From positions 1-60,954 of the forward strand of contig CAJFPF010000124.1 in assembly GCA_904398655.1 (NCBI GenBank): a DNA stretch of 60,954 bases, given 5' to 3'. Shown piece by piece: positions 32,413 to 39,737 of this stretch. The DNA comes from an uncultured Anaerotruncus sp. (lineage in GTDB: Bacteria; Bacillota; Clostridia; Oscillospirales; Ruminococcaceae). How positions within the stretch are numbered: the first letter of the stretch is position 1; each line of letters starts with the position of its first letter. The position numbers and the translations under genes were made by a program. The notes below the pieces were generated by a model. It was not told where the DNA came from. It saw only the letters and a program-made list of their open reading frames with translations, and made no database searches.

Positions 32413-33624
32413 ATGAATTCTGTGAAAAAAATGTTGGCGTTGTTATTGACCACCACCCTGGTGTTGTCGGCCTGCTCCAGAGGGGCCCAAGGGGCGTCCT
32501 CCAGTACGGAGGAGAGTGTTTCGGAGCCCATTTCCCAAGTTTCCAGCGCTGCGGAATCCTCGGCTCCGGAGGAGATATCCCCTGAGGAAGACATTCCTCT
32601 GGATTCAGAGGTTTCCGACGACTGGCAGTTTGACAGTCCGGAAAACCATGGCATGGACCCGGCGGTCCTGGAAGCGCTCCACGCCGCTCTCCCTGGATCG
32701 GGTATCCACTCAATGGTGACAGTAAAGGACGGGGTCATCATTGACGAATACTATGAGGACGGTTACAATGAGGACAGTCTCTTCCAAGTTCACTCCGCCT
32801 CCAAATCCTTTACCAGCGCCCTCATTGGAATCGCCCTGGAGGAGGGGTATATCGACAGCATCGACGATCCCATCTCCAAATATCTGCCCCAGGTGTTTGA
32901 TCAGGCAGATACCCGCAAACAGCAGATCACCCTGCGCCACCTGTTGACTCAGACCTCGGGGTTGGCCTGGTATGAGTGGGGCAGCGGCTACAGCAACTGG
33001 GGGGAGTTTCGTTCAGCGGACAACTGGGTGGATTATATCCTGAACCAGGACCTGCTCTATGAGCCGGGGACCGTTTTCAACTACAGCACTGGCAACACCC
33101 ACCTGCTTTCGGCGGTGCTCCAGGCGGCCACTGGGATGACCCAGGAGGAATACTGCCGTTCCCGCCTCTTTGACCCCATGGGGATCAGCCAGGAGGCCTA
33201 TTGGGGAACCGACCCTCAGGGCATTGCCGATGGTGGAAACGGCCTGGTGATCTCCGCCCGGGATGCGGCAAAGTTCGGACAGCTGTTTTTAGATGGCGGC
33301 GTATGGAATGGAGAGCAGTTGGTTCCCGCCGACTGGGTGACGGAATCCACCACCGCGAAAAATAACGGTGCCGGAGACGCCACAGGGTCCTATGGTTATC
33401 AGTGGTGGATGCGCTCGTTCACCACCGGAGGTTATGGCACTTATGCCACCCCCTATCCCACCACGGAATATGATGTCTACTTTGCCTTTGGGCATGCGGG
33501 GCAGTTTATCCATGTGATCCCAGAGCTGAATATGGTGAACGTGATTACCAGCAGTTGCCCCAGTTCCTATGATCCCCGCCCCTATTTTGTGGACTATGTC
33601 TTAAACGCCTATATGGGTGCGTAA
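32413..33624 (+). CDS. serine hydrolase lipoprotein, beta-lactamase/PBP fold
   Basis: A 403-aa lipoprotein (lipobox VLSAC near residue 20, acidic Ser/Glu linker to about 80). The class C beta-lactamase-like catalytic motifs are Ser128-x-x-Lys131 (HSASKSFTS), Tyr224 in NYSTGN, and HAG near 361 (FGHAGQFIHV). The FES/DAC-type motif LTQTSGLAWYEWGSG also fits the AmpC/EstB family. DltE of lactobacilli and FmtA of Staphylococcus belong to this superfamily and remove D-Ala from teichoic acids, so its place before dltA suggests a D-alanyl esterase. That is inference. The start could instead be the GTG at 32422. Confidence 0.85.
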   Translation: MNSVKKMLALLLTTTLVLSACSRGAQGASSSTEESVSEPISQVSSAAESSAPEEISPEEDIPLDSEVSDDWQFDSPENHGMDPAVLEALHAALPGSGIHSMVTVKDGVIIDEYYEDGYNEDSLFQVHSASKSFTSALIGIALEEGYIDSIDDPISKYLPQVFDQADTRKQQITLRHLLTQTSGLAWYEWGSGYSNWGEFRSADNWVDYILNQDLLYEPGTVFNYSTGNTHLLSAVLQAATGMTQEEYCRSRLFDPMGISQEAYWGTDPQGIADGGNGLVISARDAAKFGQLFLDGGVWNGEQLVPADWVTESTTAKNNGAGDATGSYGYQWWMRSFTTGGYGTYATPYPTTEYDVYFAFGHAGQFIHVIPELNMVNVITSSCPSSYDPRPYFVDYVLNAYMGA

Positions 33625-33638
33625 GGAGGTATTTTTCT

Positions 33639-34136
33639 ATGAAAACACGGCTGGCCCTCGTAGCGCTCTGCGCTCTATTGGCCTTCTCCGGCTGTTCTCA
33701 GCAGCCGTCTTCAGGATTTTCCCAAGAGGACTTGGTTTTGAATGTCTCGGACAACACCTACCGTTGCGGGGACGACATCCAGACGGTGGTGGCGGACCTG
33801 GGGGAGGGCTACGAATACGCCGAAGGAAAGTCCTGCGCTTATGACGGACTGGACAAGACCTACTCCTATCCGCAGGCGGAGTTCTATACCAATCCTCTGG
33901 AGGAGGGGGATATGTTGACCGAGATCTATACAGAGGATCCATCTGTGACGACCTCCAAGGGGATTGCAGTGGGCGCTACCCGCCAGGAGGTAGAGGACGC
34001 CTATGGCCAGCCGGATGAGGATGATGGATACACTTTGACCTACCGGGTCTCTGATGAGGCGGGCGAGCCGGCCCTCTGCTTTGACATGGAGAATGATACT
34101 GTAATTGCCATCTTTTTGACCAGGGGACTGATCTAG
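33639..34136 (+). CDS. small lipoprotein, BamE-like domain suspected
   Basis: A 165-aa lipoprotein with lipobox LAFSGC. The mature part has an N-terminal segment (LVLNVSDNTYRCGDDIQTVV). The C-terminal half has the signature GIAVGATRQEVEDAYGQPD, then GYTLTYRV, the 'G.t..eV...yG.P' pattern of BamE/SmpA-fold small lipoproteins. The function is unknown. An AAGGAGG site precedes the ATG. It lies 14 bp after the serine hydrolase and 11 bp before dltA, clearly within the operon, so a role in teichoic acid D-alanylation or its sensing is likely but unproven. Confidence 0.75.
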   Translation: MKTRLALVALCALLAFSGCSQQPSSGFSQEDLVLNVSDNTYRCGDDIQTVVADLGEGYEYAEGKSCAYDGLDKTYSYPQAEFYTNPLEEGDMLTEIYTEDPSVTTSKGIAVGATRQEVEDAYGQPDEDDGYTLTYRVSDEAGEPALCFDMENDTVIAIFLTRGLI

Positions 34137-34147
34137 GAGGGGATGTC

Positions 34148-35674
34148 ATGTTGGTGCTGGAAAAGCTCCGGGAGCATGGGGAAAAGGGCCGTATAGCTTT
34201 GGTCAACCGGGAAAAACAGCTCACCTATCAGGAGCTGGACATGCGCTCGGACGCGTTTGCCGCCTGGCTGTTGGCGACATTGGGAGAGGACCGCACCCCC
34301 GTAGTCCTCTATGGAGAGAAGGAGATGGATTTCCTCTGCTGCCTACTGGGGACATTGAAGTCCGGACGTGCCTATGTACCCATTGACCGGGCGGTGCCTC
34401 GGGAGCGGGCCACCCGGATTCTGGAGGAGGTTCACCCCAAGGTAATTGTGGATTTTGGGGGTCTTTCTCCCCAGACGGAGGCACAGGTGCTGGACCCTTC
34501 AAAAGTGGCGGAGCTGTTGACACGGCCGCTGGAGGTGCCGGTTCCAAGGGAACGGTGGGTCCACGGTGAAGATGTAGTCTACATCCTATTCACCTCCGGT
34601 AGTACCGGTACTCCCAAAGGGGTGCCCATCACTGTTTCCAATTTGGAAAATTTTTATTGGGGACTGCTGCCCTGGTATCCCAAAGAGGAAGGTGGGGTAA
34701 TCCTTCATCAAATCTCCTATTCCTTTGATGTGTCCGGATGCGCAGTTTATGTGGGTCTTGCCCGCGGGATGACCCTATTTACAGTGGACAAGGAGATGAC
34801 CCGGGAGTATGAGGAGCTGTTTGCCCAACTGGGGCGTTCGGGACTGACTCTGTGGGCCTCCACCCCCTCCTTTGCGGAATTGTGTATCCAGTCGGGCCTA
34901 TTTCAGGAGGCATTACTCCCCAACCTGCGGCAATTCCTCTTCTGCGGGGAGGTGCTCACCCACACCCTCTGCGATGCCCTGGCCCATCGGTTCCCACGGG
35001 CTCAGGTGATAAACACCTATGGACCGACAGAAGCTACCGTTCTGGTAACGGCGGTGGAAGTCACCGACCGGATGCGGGAGGATGACAGCCGTTCAATTCC
35101 CATTGGACGGGCAATCCCAGGGGTACAGCTCCGCCTAGAGGACAAGGACGGTACCCTCATCCCGGGGGACGGAAGGGAGGGACAGCTGGTGATCTTGGGC
35201 CCGAGTGTGGGTCCGGGCTATTTTGGGCGTCCGGATCTGACAGAAAAAAGCTTTTTCCAAGATCTGGTCACGGGGTTACGAGGGTATCGCACGGGGGATC
35301 TGTGCTACCGAGCGGGGGAACTTTATTACTACTGTGGCCGGGCAGATAACCAGCTGAAACTCAATGGCTTTCGAGTGGAGGTGGAGGATGTGGAGCAGAA
35401 CCTCCAAAAGCTTCCCAACGTCTCCCGAGTGGCGGTGGTACCTGTACGGGAGGGGGAGAAGGTACAATATCTGGCGGCTTTTCTGTTATTGCAGGTGCCG
35501 GACGGCCTCACCCCGCTCAAACGCTCGATTCAGCTCAAGCGCCAGGCGTCCGCCCTGCTGCCCGACTATATGATCCCTCGGAAGTTCTTTGCGGTGGACG
35601 CCTTCCCACTGAACGTCAACGGGAAGGTGGACAAAAAGGAGCTGGCCCGGCGGTTACAGGAGGGTGAGGTATGA
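34148..35674 (+). CDS. dltA: D-alanine--poly(phosphoribitol) ligase / D-alanyl carrier protein ligase
   Basis: Cytosolic enzyme that adenylates D-alanine and loads it onto DltC. The 508-aa adenylate-forming enzyme has motif A3 FTSGSTGTPKGVP, A5 NTYGPTEATV, A7 YRTGDLCYR and A10 NVNGKVDKKEL with the catalytic Lys. The length matches the family (about 505 aa). Its stop overlaps the dltB start, so expression is coupled. It lies 11 bp after a small lipoprotein gene, whereas in Bacillus and Staphylococcus dltX or dltA itself starts the operon. Confidence 0.95.
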   Translation: MLVLEKLREHGEKGRIALVNREKQLTYQELDMRSDAFAAWLLATLGEDRTPVVLYGEKEMDFLCCLLGTLKSGRAYVPIDRAVPRERATRILEEVHPKVIVDFGGLSPQTEAQVLDPSKVAELLTRPLEVPVPRERWVHGEDVVYILFTSGSTGTPKGVPITVSNLENFYWGLLPWYPKEEGGVILHQISYSFDVSGCAVYVGLARGMTLFTVDKEMTREYEELFAQLGRSGLTLWASTPSFAELCIQSGLFQEALLPNLRQFLFCGEVLTHTLCDALAHRFPRAQVINTYGPTEATVLVTAVEVTDRMREDDSRSIPIGRAIPGVQLRLEDKDGTLIPGDGREGQLVILGPSVGPGYFGRPDLTEKSFFQDLVTGLRGYRTGDLCYRAGELYYYCGRADNQLKLNGFRVEVEDVEQNLQKLPNVSRVAVVPVREGEKVQYLAAFLLLQVPDGLTPLKRSIQLKRQASALLPDYMIPRKFFAVDAFPLNVNGKVDKKELARRLQEGEV

Positions 35675-36804
35675 CCCCCTATTCCGGCCTGCTATTTTTC
35701 TATCTGCTAGGGCTGGCACTGATACCCGCCGTGTTATTGGGGCTGTGGGGCAAGTCCCTGAAAGGGTATGGACTTCTATTTTCCCTGGGGATGCTCGGCA
35801 TTGTATTTGGAATCAATGGACAGCTGTGGTTCTTAATCGTTTTTGCTCTGTGGGAATTGGGACTTTGCAAAGCCTTTTTTCGGCTGAAAAACCGCTGCCG
35901 TCCCCTGTTGTGGACGGCAGTGACCCTTTCGGTCCTGCCCCTGGCCCTGGTAAAGGTAGGGGAGATGTGGAAGCCCCTCTCCTTCCTTCGAATGTTGGGG
36001 GTCAGCTATATGACCTTCCGAGCCGTAGAGGTGCTGTTGGACACCTATGACGGTCGAATGAAAAGTCTGCCCCTTTGGGATCTGACCTATTTCCTATTGT
36101 TTTTCCCCTCTGTGAGTTCCGGCCCTATCGACCGCTGGAAGCGCTTTTCCACCAATATCTCCGCCCCTCCCAGTCGGGAGTCATATCTTGAGGGGTTCTA
36201 TCAGGGGGTGTGGAAGCTGGTGGGCGGGGCGTTTGCCGGGATCCTGGTGGGTGGATTCATTCAGACCTACTGGTTGGCACCCCTACCAGACAGTGGGTTT
36301 GGAGCCACCGTCTCCTATATGTATGGATATACGCTGTTTTTGTTTTTCAACTTTGCCGGTTACAGTTCCATGGCCATCGGTACGGGGTATCTATTGGGGG
36401 TACAGGTGCCGGAAAATTTCCGCCAGCCGTTTCTCAGCGTGGATATGAAGGATTTTTGGTCCAGGTGGCATATCAGCCTGTCCACTTGGCTGCGGGACTA
36501 TGTTTATACCCGATTTGTCATGCGTTCTTTAAAGGTCAAGCGGTTCCGAAACCAGCGCACGGCATCCTATCTGGGGTACCTGCTCAACATGATGGTCATG
36601 GGGGTGTGGCATGGGTTGGCGCCCCACTATCTAGTCTATGGCGCCTACCATGGGATACTGCTGTGCTTGAACGAATATCTGGATTTACATTGGAAGCCCT
36701 TTCGTCAACTTAAAAAGCAAGGGATAGGGCAGGTCTGTTGCGTTCTGGTGACCTTTCACCTGTTTGCTTTTGGCCTGCTGATCTTTTCCGGTCGGCTGTT
36801 TTGA
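35671..36804 (+). CDS. dltB: D-alanyl transfer protein DltB (MBOAT family)
   Basis: Membrane O-acyltransferase that moves D-alanine from DltC across the membrane towards DltX/DltD and teichoic acid. The 377-aa protein has about ten to eleven helices. It holds the MBOAT active site GVWHGLAPHYLVYGAYHG with catalytic His314, and FWSRWHISLSTWLRDYVY upstream of it. The gene overlaps dltA by 4 bp (ATGA) and is followed 12 bp later by a transglutaminase-like lipoprotein gene instead of the usual dltC. Confidence 0.95.
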   Translation: MTPYSGLLFFYLLGLALIPAVLLGLWGKSLKGYGLLFSLGMLGIVFGINGQLWFLIVFALWELGLCKAFFRLKNRCRPLLWTAVTLSVLPLALVKVGEMWKPLSFLRMLGVSYMTFRAVEVLLDTYDGRMKSLPLWDLTYFLLFFPSVSSGPIDRWKRFSTNISAPPSRESYLEGFYQGVWKLVGGAFAGILVGGFIQTYWLAPLPDSGFGATVSYMYGYTLFLFFNFAGYSSMAIGTGYLLGVQVPENFRQPFLSVDMKDFWSRWHISLSTWLRDYVYTRFVMRSLKVKRFRNQRTASYLGYLLNMMVMGVWHGLAPHYLVYGAYHGILLCLNEYLDLHWKPFRQLKKQGIGQVCCVLVTFHLFAFGLLIFSGRLF

Positions 36805-36816
36805 AGGAGGTAATTT

Positions 36817-37854
36817 ATGAAGCATTCCAAACACTGGTGCGCGCCTCTCTGTGCCCTGTTGGTAACAGCTCTGCTGGCCGGTTGTAGCGCCCCAGCGCCG
36901 TCTGCATCCCAGTCCGGGAATGCCTCCAGTAGCCCTCAGGTACAGGAGCCCAATCAAACTTCGGAGCCTGAGGAGGTTGTGGAGCCGGATCCCCGAGAGG
37001 ATCTTCCCTCCACACAGGACTATATCCAGCAGATTGTCCAAGAGCATGTCGCCCGGATTGAACAGCCGGGCATGACGGAATTTGAAAAGGTGAAGGCCGC
37101 GGCCGATTATCTGATGGGCTATGCCTATTACAGGCGGCCGGTGGCTCTAGATGTCTGGCGTTGGCGCACCGTTGGGGACAGCATCCCCACCTATGAGCAG
37201 ATGCGGGGATTGCACATGCTCCTGTTTGGGTTCGAAACTTGCGAAGGATATACGGCGGCTTTGAACCTGTTGCTGGAGGAGATGGGGGTGGAGACCCGGT
37301 ATATGACCGGGATGACCTATCTGGCCCAGGGAGGCTTGGGATACCACTCCTGGAGCCAAGTGAAGGTGGACGGTGTTTGGTACCATCTGGACTGCGACCT
37401 GGAGGATGATATCGCAGAGGACGGCACCGTCCGCTATCGTTACTTCCTCAAAGGTGACAACACCATGAGTGCCTCCCATTTTTGGGGTCAGCGGTTGATC
37501 GATTTAGGCACCCTGGAGCCGGGCCAGGTGGAAGAGGTCCAGGCGCACTACATGGGAGAGGACTGTCCCCAAGATTATCCCACACCGGATCCTATCCAGA
37601 TCTCTGTCAATCCGGAACCGGACGCACAGGCATTGATAGAGCAGCTGACTGCGGAGCTGGAAAATTATGAGGAGACCTATGGGCCGTTGGAGTACATGGA
37701 GTTGGAGATTCTGCCGCCGGTGTTTGTCCGGTACTACTATGAGGATGGACAACCCCGAGAGGATGTCAATGAGCGGATCCGAACCTATCGGGAAACTCGG
37801 CTGATAATTGATCCGCCAGGGACGGAGGAAGCGTCTTCGATCCCCGAGCTGTAA
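36817..37854 (+). CDS. transglutaminase-like lipoprotein (second copy)
   Basis: A 345-aa lipoprotein paralogous to the first gene of the operon. It has lipobox ALLAGC, a Ser/Pro/Glu-rich tether (about 25-70), and a transglutaminase core with Cys142 (FETCEGYTAA), His177 (LGYHSW) and Asp192 (YHLDCDLEDD). Shared strings with the first copy include DGVWYHLD and RYRYFLKGD. A C-terminal region (about 260-345) is Pro/Glu-rich. It is inserted between dltB and dltC with ribosome binding sites on both sides (AAGGAGG before it), so it is an integral operon member. Its role with the Dlt proteins is not described in the classic systems. Confidence 0.85.
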   Translation: MKHSKHWCAPLCALLVTALLAGCSAPAPSASQSGNASSSPQVQEPNQTSEPEEVVEPDPREDLPSTQDYIQQIVQEHVARIEQPGMTEFEKVKAAADYLMGYAYYRRPVALDVWRWRTVGDSIPTYEQMRGLHMLLFGFETCEGYTAALNLLLEEMGVETRYMTGMTYLAQGGLGYHSWSQVKVDGVWYHLDCDLEDDIAEDGTVRYRYFLKGDNTMSASHFWGQRLIDLGTLEPGQVEEVQAHYMGEDCPQDYPTPDPIQISVNPEPDAQALIEQLTAELENYEETYGPLEYMELEILPPVFVRYYYEDGQPREDVNERIRTYRETRLIIDPPGTEEASSIPEL

Positions 37855-37867
37855 TGGAGGGAATGTT

Positions 37868-38107
37868 ATGTCAACCTTAGAGACGGTGATTCAAGTCCTA
37901 AACGGCGTTTGCGGTGCTGAGGAAGGGGAGATCACATCGGATCTGGACCTATTTGAGGAGGGGTTGCTGGATTCATTTGGCACCATCCAGCTTTTGATGG
38001 AGCTGGAAGAGCGGTTTGGGGTTTCCCTGGAGATAGGGGAGATTTCTTGCCAACTGATCGCCACCCCCGAAAAGATTGCCCAATTGATCCGGGAGGCCCA
38101 GGCATGA
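37868..38107 (+). CDS. dltC: D-alanyl carrier protein
   Basis: A 79-aa acyl-carrier-type protein that carries D-alanine on phosphopantetheine. The attachment Ser36 lies in LLDSFGTIQLL, the exact family motif, within a four-helix bundle. The ATG at 37868 has GGAGGGA upstream; the upstream in-frame codons are not homologous. Its stop overlaps the dltD start (ATGA at 38104-38107). Confidence 0.95.
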   Translation: MSTLETVIQVLNGVCGAEEGEITSDLDLFEEGLLDSFGTIQLLMELEERFGVSLEIGEISCQLIATPEKIAQLIREAQA

Positions 38108-39315
38108 GGGGGGCATTGCGCCAGGTGGCCTTGCCGGTGGCGGCGCTTCTGTTGGCAGCGGTGGCGGTTCTATGGGGGGTGGGGAGGATATTGCTGTGGT
38201 CGATGCCCCCCTGGCGGGACAGTGTGGGGGATCAAAACCACACTGAAAAGATCACGGGAACCTACCTTATCAAGGAATCCGCCGCGCAGGAGGATACCCT
38301 TCTCATCTTTGGCTCCAGTGAGCTCCGTACCACCGAGATTTCCACCCATCCGGCCAACTTTTTCGCCGGCAAACGGGCGGGATTCCAGGTGGACCTCATC
38401 GGACGCGGATCCTGCCAATCCTTGATCCATGCCATCCAGATCGCTGCTTCAGGGGACAGCCTTGAAGGGGAAAAGGTGGTGCTCATCACCTCCCCCCAAT
38501 CTTATGTGCCGGAGGGAATTGCTCCCGACCTGTTTTTTGCCAATTTTTCCTATGAACAATATCTGGCCCTATTGGAGGATGAAGATCTGTCCAATGAGGT
38601 AAAGACCTATCTTTCCGGTCGTGTGGCGGAACTTTTGGACGAATACCAGCAGATGCCGGACGCCGCGCCGGTAGATCCCGCGATTCAGGCTTTGGCGGAG
38701 CATGGGGCAGCTCCATCCGTTGCCTCCTCACTCAAAACAGCCCTGCTTTCCCCCTACTACGCCCTGGAGAACCATCTGTTGGGAATGAAGGACCTGGTCA
38801 CCGCCCGCTCTGTTCTGGCATCGGGGAAGGACGCCCAGGCTCCAGAGCAACCAGCTCCTATCGACTGGGAGGCGGAGGAGAAGATGGCGGTCAGCCAGGC
38901 GGTGGAGATGACCTCCAACAACGACTTTGGGATGGAGAACGACTACTATACCACCTATATTGGATCCCGGCTGGAGCGGCAGCGGGACCGGGATCGGGAT
39001 CTGGACTATTCCAACTCCGAAGAATATGACGATTTACGGATCCTCTTTGAAATTTGCCGACAGAAGGGGATTGACCCCCTGTTCATCCATGTGCCGCTGC
39101 ACGGCCAGTGGAGCGACTACACCGGTTTCACAGAGGACCGGCGGGAAACCTACTATGAAAATGTCCGGCAGATTGCGTCGGAATATGGTATCCAGATGCT
39201 GGACCTCACCGGATATGAGTACGAGGAATATTTTATGTGTGATACCATGCATTTGGGATGGAAGGGGTGGCTTGCTGTTGATCGGGCGCTTATCGACTAC
39301 TATTACAGCCTGTAA
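38104..39315 (+). CDS. dltD: D-alanyl-lipoteichoic acid biosynthesis protein DltD
   Basis: A 403-aa membrane-anchored extracytoplasmic SGNH-like protein required for D-alanylation of teichoic acids. One N-terminal membrane helix (about 8-28) is followed by the family motif LLIFGSSELRT with the catalytic Ser, IGRGSCQSLIHAIQIA and, near the end, DTMHLGWKGWLAVD with the catalytic Asp and His. Length and architecture are typical. It overlaps dltC by 4 bp and lies 7 bp before dltX. Confidence 0.95.
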   Translation: MRGALRQVALPVAALLLAAVAVLWGVGRILLWSMPPWRDSVGDQNHTEKITGTYLIKESAAQEDTLLIFGSSELRTTEISTHPANFFAGKRAGFQVDLIGRGSCQSLIHAIQIAASGDSLEGEKVVLITSPQSYVPEGIAPDLFFANFSYEQYLALLEDEDLSNEVKTYLSGRVAELLDEYQQMPDAAPVDPAIQALAEHGAAPSVASSLKTALLSPYYALENHLLGMKDLVTARSVLASGKDAQAPEQPAPIDWEAEEKMAVSQAVEMTSNNDFGMENDYYTTYIGSRLERQRDRDRDLDYSNSEEYDDLRILFEICRQKGIDPLFIHVPLHGQWSDYTGFTEDRRETYYENVRQIASEYGIQMLDLTGYEYEEYFMCDTMHLGWKGWLAVDRALIDYYYSL

Positions 39316-39322
39316 GGAGTGG

Positions 39323-39439
39323 ATGTTTCGCCACCGTTGGGCCCGCCTATTGTGGTATTTGCTGGTGGGGGTGGGCCTGCTCGCCTTCTGGCTCTGGGCC
39401 CCCCAAGTGGAAGTCTCCTTTGTCTACAATGCGTTTTAA
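39323..39439 (+). CDS. dltX: teichoic acid D-Ala incorporation-associated microprotein DltX
   Basis: A 38-aa membrane microprotein: basic start (MFRHRWAR), one helix (about 9-26), and the DltX C-terminal signature ending in FVYNAF at the stop (known homologues end in similar F-x-Y-N-x-F forms). In studied Dlt systems DltX contacts DltB, and its conserved C-terminal Tyr takes part in passing D-Ala outward. The gene has TAAGGAG upstream and lies 7 bp after dltD, not before dltA as in Bacillus and Staphylococcus. It is too short for common gene callers. A strong terminator follows 8 bp later. Confidence 0.88.
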   Translation: MFRHRWARLLWYLLVGVGLLAFWLWAPQVEVSFVYNAF

Positions 39440-39446
39440 ATTTTCT

Positions 39447-39489
39447 AAAGAGAGGCCGCTGTGGAAACAATCCACAGCGGCCTCTCTTT
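39447..39489 (+). terminator. terminator of the dlt-containing operon
   Basis: A 19-bp perfect stem (39447-39465 with 39471-39489) and 5-base loop AACAA. TTTT ends the hairpin on the plus strand. Confidence 0.9.
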
Positions 39490-39608
39490 TGTGGAGGTAG
39501 GTGGACACCGAACGGATTCTATGTTAGGATGAATTTGTGAAGTAAAAATTTTTGAAGAAAAAACCCTCCTCTGTTTTTCTGTGTCCAATAGGGCAAGGAG
39601 GGATGCCT

Positions 39609-39737
39609 ATGGAGAAAAGCTACTCCCTGCGCGCAATGCTGCGAGAGATTTATGGAATGTTGGAGGGAGATGCCCTACGAGTGCTGCTTCAACGGATCTT
39701 GAAAATTTTACGGGACGAGGAGGAAACGATGCAGTGA
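39609..39737 (+). CDS. 42-aa protein coupled to the sigma factor gene
   Basis: A 42-aa ORF (MEKSYSLRAMLREIYGMLE, then DALRVLLQRILKILRDEEETMQ) with AAGGAGG seven bases before the ATG at 39609. It is amphipathic and helical in character, with no membrane segment. Its TGA overlaps the GTG of the sigma factor (GTGA at 39734-39737), so it may be a regulatory or leader peptide needed to translate the sigma factor. Family unknown. Confidence 0.55.
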   Translation: MEKSYSLRAMLREIYGMLEGDALRVLLQRILKILRDEEETMQ

